Below, piece by piece: positions 1 through 6,326 of a DNA stretch of 18,780 nucleotides. The DNA is from Actinomycetota bacterium (GTDB lineage Bacteria; Actinomycetota; Actinomycetes; S36-B12; UBA5976): NCBI GenBank assembly GCA_947447095.1, contig CANFIL010000010.1, positions 1 to 18,780 of the forward strand, read 5' to 3'. The stretch's first letter is position 1. Every line of letters begins with the position of its first letter. The position numbers and the translations under genes are program-made. The notes under the pieces are model-generated. The model did no database searches, was not told where the DNA came from, and saw only the letters and a list, made by a program, of their open reading frames with translations.

Positions 1-98
1 AGCCCAATGACGGCCGCAGCCACAAATGGGCCGAAGGCGTAAGAAAATGATCCCCAAGACGGCACAGGACTAGTCTCGTGCAGTTCGTGGCGACTCAC
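1..98 (-). CDS. Hypothetical membrane protein, N-terminal fragment (cut by window edge)
   Basis: Reading leftwards from a GTG at 98-96, an open frame runs without a stop to the window edge and gives 32 residues beginning V(M)-S-R-H-E-L-H-E. A short hydrophilic head is followed by an aromatic and glycine-rich stretch that turns hydrophobic (FGPFVAAAVIG), as at the start of a first transmembrane helix. It lies 12 nt after the nucS stop on the same strand, so cotranscription with nucS is likely. No clear Shine-Dalgarno or TANNNT box precedes it. I do not recognise the family and give no function. The alternative is a chance open frame, but the spacing, strand and composition favour a gene. Confidence 0.5.
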   Translation of the reverse strand, partial: MSRHELHETSPVPSWGSFSYAFGPFVAAAVIG

Positions 99-110
99 CA
101 CTTGGAGAAT

Positions 111-779
111 TTAGAACAAGCGCAGGCTGGGGTCGTCGATACCTCGAAGTACGTCGTAATCAACAACAACACATTGAATACCGCGATCTTCGGCCAAGGT
201 TCGGGCTTGCGGCTTTATCTCTTGGGCTGCGTAGATTCCACGTACTGGCGCAATGAGTGGGTCGCGGTTGAGAAGTTCAAGATAGCGAGTCAGTTGCTCA
301 ACGCCATCAATTTCACCGCGACGTTTGATTTCGATAGCTATCGTCTTACCTTCAGCATCGCGACAAACGATGTCTACCGGACCGATTGGCGTGGGGTATT
401 CACGTCGGACCAAGGTCAAATCGTCGCCAAATGTATCGAGATGCACAGCGAGGAGTTCCTGAAGGTGGGCTTCCACGCCATCTTTTTGCAGGCCCGGATC
501 AACGCCAAGTTCGTGCGATGAATCGTGGTGCACTTCATGCAAGGTGATGATGAGTTTTTCACCAGCCTTATTCGTGACAGTCCAGACGTCTTCGTCGCCT
601 GTTTCCTCAACAAGACTGCACGGGGGGCTCATCCAGTTCAGAGGTTTATACGCACGATCATCGGCATGAATTGACACGCTTCCATCGGCTTTGACTAAGA
701 GCAAGCGTGTGGCTGACGGCAGGTGGGCACTCAAACGACCCGCATAATCCACGGAACAGGTAGCAATCACCAAGCGCAT
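111..779 (-). CDS. nucS: Endonuclease NucS (mismatch-specific, non-canonical mismatch repair)
   Basis: A 222-residue protein matching the full length of actinobacterial NucS, which cuts both strands at G-T, G-G and T-T mismatches and replaces MutS/MutL in this phylum. The N-terminal DNA-binding half carries the DDRAYKPLNWMSPP segment (about residues 40-53). The C-terminal RecB-like nuclease half has D136 in GPVDIVCRD, E150 and K152 in AIEIKRRGEIDG, and Q162 in EQLTRYLELL. The last five residues, SLRLF, look like a sliding-clamp-binding motif; NucS activity is known to depend on the beta clamp. The frame is open upstream to 1001, but the homologous start is the ATG at 779-777 (MRLVIATC). That start also has a TACGTT box 6 nt upstream and divides the spacer sensibly with the divergent dehydrogenase gene. 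Identification is close to certain. Confidence 0.96.
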   Translation of the reverse strand: MRLVIATCSVDYAGRLSAHLPSATRLLLVKADGSVSIHADDRAYKPLNWMSPPCSLVEETGDEDVWTVTNKAGEKLIITLHEVHHDSSHELGVDPGLQKDGVEAHLQELLAVHLDTFGDDLTLVRREYPTPIGPVDIVCRDAEGKTIAIEIKRRGEIDGVEQLTRYLELLNRDPLIAPVRGIYAAQEIKPQARTLAEDRGIQCVVVDYDVLRGIDDPSLRLF

Positions 780-785
780 TACCCA

Positions 786-791
786 AACGTA
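786..791 (-). promoter_or_regulatory. Probable -10 box for leaderless nucS
   Basis: On the minus strand the hexamer TACGTT is followed by exactly 6 nt (TGGGTA) and then the nucS ATG. A -10 element here would start transcription on or next to the A of the start codon. No Shine-Dalgarno is visible and no convincing -35 was found. Confidence 0.55.
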
Positions 792-810
792 TCGGCTGGG
801 ATTGCTCTGC

Positions 811-816
811 CAGACT
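811..816 (+). promoter_or_regulatory. Weak candidate -10 box for the 3-hydroxyacyl-CoA dehydrogenase gene
   Basis: CAGACT lies 6 nt (AGAGGT) before the ATG at 823. It keeps the A at position 2 and the T at position 6 but lacks the first T of TANNNT. The spacing matches the stronger boxes in this window. The AGAGGT directly touching the ATG is too close to act as a normal Shine-Dalgarno. The divergent nucS promoter lies only about 20 nt away. Confidence 0.3.
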
Positions 817-822
817 AGAGGT

Positions 823-1872
823 ATGACGTTTGAACGTATTGGTGTTGTTGGACTTGGAATCATGGGCGCGGGCATTGTTGAAGTCTTTGCCAAGGCTGGG
901 CTGCAGGTCATCGGCGTTGCTGAAAGCGAGTCAGCTGTCGAGCAAGGCAAGAAGAACTTAGCTACATCATTGGATCGTGCGGTATCCCGAGAGAAAATCA
1001 CTCAGGTCCAAGCTGATGAAATTTCGAGTCGCGTCACATGGGGAACAGACTTTGAGTTGTTTGCAGAATGTGATCTAGTTGTTGAAGCGGCACCTGAGAT
1101 CATTGGCCTGAAGCAACAAATCTTTAGCGAACTCGATCGTGTTGTAAAGCCCGAAGGTATTTTGGCAAGCAATACCTCATCCTTGTCCGTAACTGCGATC
1201 GCACAATCCACTGACCGACCAGAGCAAGTAGTTGGAATGCACTTCTTTAATCCGGCGCCAGTACAAAAGTTTGTTGAAGTGATTTCGACAGAGAAGTCGC
1301 ATGCGGACATCGTTGCAGCGGTAACCGAATTAGCTCGTTCAATTGGTAAGTCGCCGGCCACAGTGGGAGACAAGCCGGGCTTCATCGTTAACAAGCTGCT
1401 GCTCACGTACTTGAACCATGCCGTCCGTCTACTTGATGAAGGTGTCGCCTCTCGCGAGACAATTGACTCCGCTATGCGCGAGATTGCAAAGTTCCCGATG
1501 GGCCCATTGGAGCTGTTGGATTTGATTGGCCTAGATACATCAGTTGAAGTGCTTCATACGATCTTTGCTGACACCCAGGATCCACTCGATGCTCCTGCAT
1601 CGAGCCTGACCACACTGATCGCAGACGGCCACAAAGGTCGAAAGACGGGCGCAGGTTTTTATGACTACTCGAACAAGCACGAGGCTCCAACAAGTGCCGA
1701 TGACGATCTCAAAATTCAAGTGCATGAGACTTTGATGAAGGCGTATTTGCACACAGCTCGCCAAATGAATGACAGCGGATATGCCTCAAAGTCAGACATC
1801 GACATGGGCATGAAGCTCGGCTGCGGATTGCCAGAGGGTCCATTTGAAACCATGTCCCACTTTGTTGCCTAA
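823..1872 (+). CDS. 3-hydroxybutyryl-CoA / 3-hydroxyacyl-CoA dehydrogenase with a C-terminal extension
   Basis: Catalyses NAD(P)-dependent oxidation of 3-hydroxyacyl-CoA, or the reverse reduction of acetoacetyl-CoA, in the cytoplasm. The protein has 349 residues. The Rossmann domain starts with GVVGLGIMGAGI (about 7-18). The catalytic set is visible: S119 in NTSSL, H140 in GMHFFNPAP, E152 and N190 in GFIVNKLL. The first C-terminal domain ends near GRKTGAGFYDYS (about 272-283), where the usual enzyme of about 280-290 residues stops. A further 66 residues follow and resemble part of a second such domain (see findings). I chose the ATG at 823 because it directly precedes the Rossmann strand; a TTG at 802 would add seven residues not expected for the family. 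The thiolase, hydratase and ETF genes nearby support a role in beta-oxidation or C4 acyl-CoA metabolism. Chain-length and cofactor preference cannot be read from the sequence. Confidence 0.92.
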   Translation: MTFERIGVVGLGIMGAGIVEVFAKAGLQVIGVAESESAVEQGKKNLATSLDRAVSREKITQVQADEISSRVTWGTDFELFAECDLVVEAAPEIIGLKQQIFSELDRVVKPEGILASNTSSLSVTAIAQSTDRPEQVVGMHFFNPAPVQKFVEVISTEKSHADIVAAVTELARSIGKSPATVGDKPGFIVNKLLLTYLNHAVRLLDEGVASRETIDSAMREIAKFPMGPLELLDLIGLDTSVEVLHTIFADTQDPLDAPASSLTTLIADGHKGRKTGAGFYDYSNKHEAPTSADDDLKIQVHETLMKAYLHTARQMNDSGYASKSDIDMGMKLGCGLPEGPFETMSHFVA

Positions 1873-1875
1873 ACT
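1870..1875 (+). promoter_or_regulatory. Probable -10 box for the leaderless zinc-protein gene, overlapping a stop codon
   Basis: TAAACT begins on the TAA stop codon of the dehydrogenase gene (1870-1872). It is followed by exactly 6 nt (TGCTCT) and then the ATG at 1882. No Shine-Dalgarno is present between the two genes. The geometry matches the other leaderless candidates in this window. Confidence 0.45.
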
Positions 1876-1881
1876 TGCTCT

Positions 1882-2160
1882 ATGGGTAGGCGTAATCGCA
1901 GGGAAGAAGTTCCTGACTTGGGCGAAATCAGACTCGGCGGTTTCCGTCGTGCCGAAACCCATAGCGACGGCGATTGGATCGTTCAACAACTCACTGGAGA
2001 AAACACCGCAAAGTCTTATCGCTGCCCTGGCTGCGACCAAGAAATTGCCATCGGTACCCCGCACATTGTCGCGTGGCGCGATTCTGACGTTGATGGTCGT
2101 CGCCATTGGCACAAAGCGTGCTGGGGGAATCGCCAAAACCGCCGACCAGGTGGACGTTAA
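1882..2160 (+). CDS. Small conserved actinobacterial zinc-binding protein (function unknown)
   Basis: A 92-residue basic protein. An arginine-rich, flexible N-terminus (RRNRRE) precedes a compact module with C48-x2-C51 (YRCPGCDQEI), H61 and H77-x2-C80 (HWHKACW), which has the spacing of a Zn-binding, HNH-like or treble-clef fold. Similar proteins with the same RYRCPGCDQEI and RRHWHKACW blocks are widespread in Actinobacteria and often carry the label 'ATP/GTP-binding protein', but I see no P-loop here. The module and basic tail would suit nucleic-acid binding; that is inference. The start ATG at 1882 lies 9 nt after the dehydrogenase stop and the stop codon shares one base with the next ATG (TAATG), so translation of the downstream hydrolase is probably coupled. 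The gene is real with high confidence; its role is not known. Confidence 0.85.
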   Translation: MGRRNRREEVPDLGEIRLGGFRRAETHSDGDWIVQQLTGENTAKSYRCPGCDQEIAIGTPHIVAWRDSDVDGRRHWHKACWGNRQNRRPGGR

Positions 2161-2912
2161 TGACTGAGTTGGCGCCAAACAGTGTGTTGCCGGCAATTCG
2201 AGAACCCATCACGCTTGTAACTTCGGATGGACTCAAGCTTGTTGGGGAACTCGCGCTACCCGAATCTGGTCAGCCAAGCGCAACCTTCATTTTGCTTCAC
2301 CCAAACCCAACAGGCGGCGGGATGATGGACAGCCATTTGTATCGCAAGGCTGCTTGGCGTTTGCCGTCCCTTGCGAATGTTGCCATCCTTCGTTTCAACA
2401 CACGCGGCACAACAAGTGCTGCGGGTACGAGTGAAGGCCAGTACGACGAAGGCAAGGCTGAAGGAATGGATCTTGCTGCCGCCTTGGCTTTTGCGGTTGA
2501 GCGAGGATTGCCAAACATTTGGCTTGTGGGCTGGTCATTTGGCACAAATGTGGTGTTGACTCATGGCAACGTAGATCCCGTATTAGGTGCATTCCTGCTG
2601 AGCCCGACGATGTTGTGGAGTAGCGATTCAGATCTTCAGAGTTGGGCACAGTCAGGTCGACCACTGACTGCACTCGTGCCCGAGCTAGACGACTACCTCA
2701 AGCCTGATGAGGCTCGTGAACTATTCTCAGTTGTGCCGCAGTGCGAAGTCTTGCCGATTGCTGATTGCAAACATCTTTGGGTAGGCGAAAAGTTTGTGCG
2801 TATTGCATGGAATGAAATTCTCAAACGCGCGCTACCTGAACGTGAACCGCTGACGTGGACTTGGGATGGGCCAATCAATAAATGGGATGACTTAGCCGGC
2901 CGTTTGGTCTAA
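2160..2912 (+). CDS. Alpha/beta hydrolase
   Basis: A 250-residue cytoplasmic alpha/beta-hydrolase-fold protein. The first strand and oxyanion region is FILLHPNPTGGG (about 43-54). The strand RFNTRGTTSAAGTS (about 78-91) precedes the nucleophile elbow GWSFG with S126. A likely acid is D177 or D178 in PELDDYLKP, and H205 in DCKHLWVG is the probable catalytic histidine. The fold resembles dienelactone-hydrolase-like and acyl-esterase proteins in which an HPxP segment follows the first strand. The substrate is unknown. The ATG at 2160 shares its A with the TAA of the zinc-protein gene and has AGGTGG at 2148-2153, six bases upstream. The 3' end overlaps the stop codon of the convergent epimerase gene (CTAA at 2909-2912). 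Confidence 0.85.
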   Translation: MTELAPNSVLPAIREPITLVTSDGLKLVGELALPESGQPSATFILLHPNPTGGGMMDSHLYRKAAWRLPSLANVAILRFNTRGTTSAAGTSEGQYDEGKAEGMDLAAALAFAVERGLPNIWLVGWSFGTNVVLTHGNVDPVLGAFLLSPTMLWSSDSDLQSWAQSGRPLTALVPELDDYLKPDEARELFSVVPQCEVLPIADCKHLWVGEKFVRIAWNEILKRALPEREPLTWTWDGPINKWDDLAGRLV

Positions 2913-3343
2913 CTCGCGCGTTCCACGAGTTCCACAAGAATGCCGCCCGCATCCTTTGGATGAATGAAATTGATTTTGCTATTGCTTGTGCCGATGCGTG
3001 GCTCGGGGTAGATCAAGCGCAGGCCGGCATTGGAAATGAGTGCCATCGCATCGTTGATGTCGGTCACTCGATAGGCAATTTGTTGAAGACCTTCACCGTT
3101 TTTGTCGAGAAACTTTGCGATGGTCGTATCTGGCCCGAGTGGCGCGATGAGCTGGATAAAAGTGTCACCAGGCATCGCCAACATGGCTTCGTCGATGCCT
3201 TGTTCGATGTTTCGTTCTTGGTGAACTGGCTTGAGACCAAGAGTGCCCCAATGAGCTATGCCGGAATGGAGATCATTGACTGCAAGACCTACATGATCCA
3301 TCCCGAGCAGGACATCGCCGAGAATTTCGCGCAGTGGTGCCAT
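2909..3343 (-). CDS. mce: Methylmalonyl-CoA epimerase (glyoxalase/VOC fold)
   Basis: Interconverts (2S)- and (2R)-methylmalonyl-CoA, linking propionyl-CoA carboxylation to methylmalonyl-CoA mutase. The 144-residue protein fits the family size and the two-repeat VOC fold. Visible landmarks are MDHVGLAV with metal ligand H17, Q64 in FIQLIAP, and E138 in ILVELVE. The position that holds a metal-binding histidine in the Propionibacterium enzyme (GLHH) reads GLQQ here, with glutamines at 87-88. From memory, the mycobacterial homologue (Rv1322A) has the same change. The NFIHPKDAGG block (125-134) is typical. The start is the ATG at 3343-3341, with GGAG seven bases upstream; longer open frame to 3436 and the internal M15 are less likely. 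The gene is divergent from the thiolase. Mutase and carboxylase genes are not in the window. Confidence 0.9.
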   Translation of the reverse strand: MAPLREILGDVLLGMDHVGLAVNDLHSGIAHWGTLGLKPVHQERNIEQGIDEAMLAMPGDTFIQLIAPLGPDTTIAKFLDKNGEGLQQIAYRVTDINDAMALISNAGLRLIYPEPRIGTSNSKINFIHPKDAGGILVELVERAS

Positions 3344-3438
3344 GGGGTTTCTCCGTATCCAACGAACGAGGGATAATAAGACAGTACGAGGTCGTGGTTG
3401 CCTTACAGCCATTCTACGTTCGACTTGAAGGGTCACAG
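3344..3438. promoter_or_regulatory. Divergent intergenic region between mce and the thiolase gene
   Basis: At 95 nt this is the longest non-coding gap in the window. On the minus strand GGAG at 3351-3354 is the mce ribosome binding site, and TATTAT at 3378-3373 is a plausible -10 that would give a leader of roughly 20-25 nt. On the plus strand GAAGGG at 3427-3432, six bases before the ATG at 3439, is the thiolase ribosome binding site, and TACGTT at 3415-3420 is a possible -10. No convincing -35 was found for either. Unlike the tighter divergent gaps here, this one has leadered signals on both sides. Confidence 0.45.
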
Positions 3439-4611
3439 ATGACAGTCATTGCAGGCGGAGCACGTACCGGTATTGGTCGATTCATGGGCTCGCTCAAAGA
3501 TCAATCCGCGACGGATCTGGGTGGCATTGCCATCCGAGGAGCTATTGAAAAGTCAGGCATCAAGGCATCAGACGTGGACTACGTCATCATGGGACACGTT
3601 CTCCAGGCCGGCGCTGGACAAAACCCAGCTCGTCAGGCAGCTCTCAAGGGCGGACTTGGCATGGACGTTCCTGCCATCACGATAAACAAGTTGTGCCTTT
3701 CAGGTATCAACGCCATTGCACTTGCGGCCCAGATGGTCCGAGCTGGCGAAGCAGACGTCGTTGTTGCTGGTGGTATGGAAAGCATGTCCAACGCACCACA
3801 TCTTTTGATTGGTAGTCGTGAAGGCCAAAAGTACGGCGACTGGAACATGAAAGACTCACTCGCCTTTGACGGATTGTTCTGCGCCATCGACAACTTGGGT
3901 ATGGGCGAAGCGACCGAGAAGTACACTGCCGCAACCACGATGACTCGTGCTGCACAAGATGAATTCAGCGCCGTGTCACATCAGCGTGCTGCTGCTGCCA
4001 TGGCAGCCGATGTCTTTAGCAATGAAATCGTTGCAGTGGAAATTCCGCAACGCAAGGGCGATCCAGTTGTGTTTGCCACCGACGAAGGAGTTCGTCCAGA
4101 TACCACTGCCGAAACACTAGGTAACCTTCGTCCAGCATTTGCTAAAGATGGTTCGATTACCGCTGGATCTTCTTCGCAAATTTCCGATGGTGCAGCCGCT
4201 GTTGTTGTCATGAGCGAAGCAAAGGCAAAGGAACTAGGCATTAGCTTCCTTGCTCGCATTGGAGCACACGGCATGGTCGCTGGACCTGATGCATCCCTGT
4301 TGACTCAACCTGCTCGCGCTATTGCCAAGGCGTGCGAAAAGGATGGCATCAATGCCACCGATCTTGATGTGCTCGAAATCAACGAAGCCTTTGCTTCTGT
4401 TTCACTTGCGAGCATCGCTCAACTAGGCGTGGATGCCGACAAGGTGAATGTTCATGGTGGCGCAATCGCTGTAGGTCATCCGATTGGCATGTCAGGTGCG
4501 CGCATTGTGCTTCACCTTGCTCTTGAATTGAAACGTCGTGGACAGGGAAGTGGCGTTGCTGCGCTGTGTGGCGGAGGCGGACAGGGCGACGCCCTCATCC
4601 TTCACGCTTAA
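3439..4611 (+). CDS. Acetyl-CoA C-acetyltransferase (thiolase)
   Basis: Condenses two acetyl-CoA to acetoacetyl-CoA or, in reverse, cleaves 3-ketoacyl-CoA. The 390-residue length is normal for a thiolase. The N-terminal GARTGIGRFMGSL motif opens the fold. The acyl-accepting cysteine is C86 in NKLCLSGINA. The conserved block ADVVVAGGMESMSNAP follows at about 114-129. NEAFA, H347 in GHPIGMSGARI and C377 in ALCGGGGQGDAL complete the active site. The start is the ATG at 3439 because MTVIAGGART is the normal family N-terminus and GAAGGG lies six bases upstream; the open frame extends to 3334 but runs into the divergent promoter. The order epimerase-thiolase-thioredoxin resembles Mycobacterium tuberculosis Rv1322A-fadA4-Rv1324. 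Its stop codon overlaps that of the convergent DUF2127 gene. Confidence 0.95.
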   Translation: MTVIAGGARTGIGRFMGSLKDQSATDLGGIAIRGAIEKSGIKASDVDYVIMGHVLQAGAGQNPARQAALKGGLGMDVPAITINKLCLSGINAIALAAQMVRAGEADVVVAGGMESMSNAPHLLIGSREGQKYGDWNMKDSLAFDGLFCAIDNLGMGEATEKYTAATTMTRAAQDEFSAVSHQRAAAAMAADVFSNEIVAVEIPQRKGDPVVFATDEGVRPDTTAETLGNLRPAFAKDGSITAGSSSQISDGAAAVVVMSEAKAKELGISFLARIGAHGMVAGPDASLLTQPARAIAKACEKDGINATDLDVLEINEAFASVSLASIAQLGVDADKVNVHGGAIAVGHPIGMSGARIVLHLALELKRRGQGSGVAALCGGGGQGDALILHA

Positions 4612-5378
4612 GGCGCTGGAACAGTAGTGCGTAGCGCTACTGCGTAGTCAAGAGCAGATTTACCAACGAGAGCATCGTCGTGTGCTGCAGAAGCTCCACC
4701 GTTGATTCCAAAAAGATGCTTTGACCACAACAACCACAGCACAGCTGCAATGTTGACGACAAGTGCGCCGGCCTTAATGAATGTCACGCTGTGCGTGAGT
4801 TCATAAATTTCAATTGGGATAAACGCGCTGGTAGCTACCACCGTGAGGTATTCCGCCCAGCGTTTTTGGAACCACAAACCAAAGCATTCTGTGAGTTGCA
4901 AGATCCCATAAGCAATGAGCGCTACGGCAATAATCCACAAGGTGTGCGGAGCTACCTCAAGGAACATATCGAGTAAATGGATAACCCGCGAGTTGTTGAT
5001 GTCCCAGCCGATTTGATCTGCGAATGGTTTCAGCAGTGGAAGTGAAGTCGACAAAGTTGATTCAAGTGTCTCTTGAGAATTCTTTAATTGAAAAAGCGCA
5101 AAACCGATGAGGAGAACGATGAAACCTCGGATGCCGCGCTCGACCGCAAGAAACCGAATGATGACTCGGTCGCGGATCTGACGGTCGTGCAGAACAGAGG
5201 GTGCATGTTCAACTGGGCCATGCGAGAACGCAGGGCCAGGGATGAAAGCCCCACAGCGAAGGCATTTCCACGCCTGTCCAACGGGAGTTTCCACACTTAA
5301 TTGCGCAGCGTAACGATCATCAGTTGGGGCGAAGGTGAGATGACCATTTCGAGCGCAAGATCGAGTACTCCAGTCCAT
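4608..5378 (-). CDS. DUF2127-type integral membrane protein with an N-terminal zinc ribbon
   Basis: A 256-residue protein in two parts. The first roughly 50 residues carry C8-x4-H13 (CARNGH) and C39-x2-C42 (WKCLRCGAF), a likely zinc site. From about residue 80 the chain becomes hydrophobic, with about four membrane segments: RGFIVLLIGFALF, HTLWIIAVALIAYGIL, YLTVVATSAFIPIEI and ALVVNIAAVLWLLW. The pattern RFLAVERGIRG just before the first helix and YGxLxLxEcxGLWFxKRWAEYLTVVAT are typical of DUF2127 proteins, whose function is not established. I place the start at the ATG 5378-5376 (MDWSTRSCARNGH), which fits actinobacterial relatives and has a TAGACT box 8 nt upstream; the frame extends to 5408 into the neighbour's promoter. 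It is divergent from the thioredoxin gene and convergent with the thiolase (stops overlap in TTAA). Confidence 0.82.
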   Translation of the reverse strand: MDWSTRSCARNGHLTFAPTDDRYAAQLSVETPVGQAWKCLRCGAFIPGPAFSHGPVEHAPSVLHDRQIRDRVIIRFLAVERGIRGFIVLLIGFALFQLKNSQETLESTLSTSLPLLKPFADQIGWDINNSRVIHLLDMFLEVAPHTLWIIAVALIAYGILQLTECFGLWFQKRWAEYLTVVATSAFIPIEIYELTHSVTFIKAGALVVNIAAVLWLLWSKHLFGINGGASAAHDDALVGKSALDYAVALRTTVPAP

Positions 5379-5386
5379 ATTGAGCA

Positions 5387-5392
5387 AGTCTA
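5387..5392 (-). promoter_or_regulatory. Probable -10 box for the DUF2127 gene
   Basis: On the minus strand TAGACT is followed by 8 nt and the ATG. The hexamer is identical to the box in front of the cysteine desulfurase gene (15300-15305). With 8 rather than 6 nt of spacing, the transcript would begin at or 1-2 nt before the start codon. Confidence 0.4.
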
Positions 5393-5403
5393 CGTGGGCG
5401 CGA

Positions 5404-5409
5404 GACAAT
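5404..5409 (+). promoter_or_regulatory. Weak candidate -10 box for the thioredoxin-TPR gene
   Basis: GACAAT is followed by 6 nt (AGAGGT) and the GTG at 5416. The spacer is the same six bases that precede the dehydrogenase ATG at 823. The first base departs from TANNNT. The whole divergent gap is 37 nt, so this box and the DUF2127 box on the other strand lie within the footprint of one RNA polymerase. Confidence 0.3.
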
Positions 5410-5415
5410 AGAGGT

Positions 5416-6321
5416 GTGACTCAACCATCGATGAACGTTCAAGGGGCCATTGACTTAGCGGCCTTAGCTAAAGCACGTGAGGCAGCAACGCGGCCGGTCT
5501 CGCAACAGGCAGGTGGCTCGTCATTTGTGAAAGACGTTACGGCAGCATCGTTCGAAGTTGATGTGCTCCAGCAGTCCATGACGGTTCCTGTCATTGTGGA
5601 TCTGTGGGCCGAGTGGTGTGGGCCGTGCAAGGCGCTCTCGCCGATTCTTGAGAAACTTGCGGCTGAATATGCTGGCCGCTTCATTCTGGCCAAAATCGAC
5701 ATCGAAGCGGAGCAGCAGCTTGCTGCAGCTTTTCAAGTGCAATCGATACCGATGGTTCTTGCATTCATAGCTGGACAACCAGTTGGCCTATTCCAGGAGG
5801 CTCTACCAGAGCCGCAAGTCCGTGAAGTGATTGAGCAAGTCATGGTTGCTGCTGCAAGTGCCGGCGCAAATGGAGTTGCAGGCGGCGAGGCGTCCAATAA
5901 CGATTCTGAACCAGTAAAAAGTGATCCTCGATTCGATGTCGCCGAAGCAGCGCTCGAATCTGGTGATTGGGATGCTGCAATTGCCGCCTATCACGAAGTG
6001 CTGAAAGCAACTCCCAATGATTCGATCGCAAAGATTGGGCTGTTGAATGTAGAACTCTTGCAGCGCACTGACGGCATCGATTTTGAAGAGACACTTGCGT
6101 TAGGCGCTAGCGACGCTGAAACTCAAATGAAAATCGCTGATGTTGAATTCATCTGCAATGATTTCGCGGGTGCCTTTGCCAGACTCGTTGATGTGATCCG
6201 AGACCAGCCTGAATCTCAACCTGTCGTTCGCGAACGACTGCTCCAACTCTTTGACATCGCTGGCCCAACAGATCCTGCTGTGGTTAAGGCTCGAGTAGCC
6301 CTCAGCAACGCACTGTTTTAA
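5416..6321 (+). CDS. Thioredoxin-TPR fusion protein (CnoX/YbbN-like)
   Basis: A 301-residue cytoplasmic protein. A 40-residue lead (MTQPSMNVQGAIDLAAL) precedes a thioredoxin domain (about 41-145) with the active site WCGPC (C68, C71) and the cis-proline P112 in QSIPMVLAF. After a small, alanine/glycine-rich and acidic linker (about 145-170) come helical TPR-like repeats (DVAEAALESGDWDAAIAAYHEVLKATP, then a second and third degenerate pair) to the C-terminus. Length and layout match E. coli CnoX (YbbN), a chaperone-redoxin, but this protein retains both redox cysteines, so disulfide exchange is possible. The start is the GTG at 5416, which reads into the characteristic actinobacterial N-terminus; an in-frame ATG at 5446 is an alternative. 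A thioredoxin gene at the equivalent place, between the thiolase and glgB, is also found in M. tuberculosis (Rv1324). Confidence 0.88.
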   Translation: MTQPSMNVQGAIDLAALAKAREAATRPVSQQAGGSSFVKDVTAASFEVDVLQQSMTVPVIVDLWAEWCGPCKALSPILEKLAAEYAGRFILAKIDIEAEQQLAAAFQVQSIPMVLAFIAGQPVGLFQEALPEPQVREVIEQVMVAAASAGANGVAGGEASNNDSEPVKSDPRFDVAEAALESGDWDAAIAAYHEVLKATPNDSIAKIGLLNVELLQRTDGIDFEETLALGASDAETQMKIADVEFICNDFAGAFARLVDVIRDQPESQPVVRERLLQLFDIAGPTDPAVVKARVALSNALF

Positions 6322-6326
6322 GCCAG

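Noticed and set aside
78..521. 147-codon plus-strand open frame
   Set aside because: It lies antisense to nucS, has no recognisable domain and is explained by the codon bias of the real gene on the other strand.
780..1001. Upstream extension of the nucS frame by 74 codons
   Set aside because: It would run antisense through the dehydrogenase start; the homologous N-terminus (MRLVIATC) and the TACGTT box fix the start at 779.
3356..3375. TATCC / GGATA inverted repeat with a 10-nt spacer between mce and the thiolase gene
   Set aside because: Five-base arms are short enough to arise by chance, and one arm overlaps the likely mce -10 region without wider symmetry.
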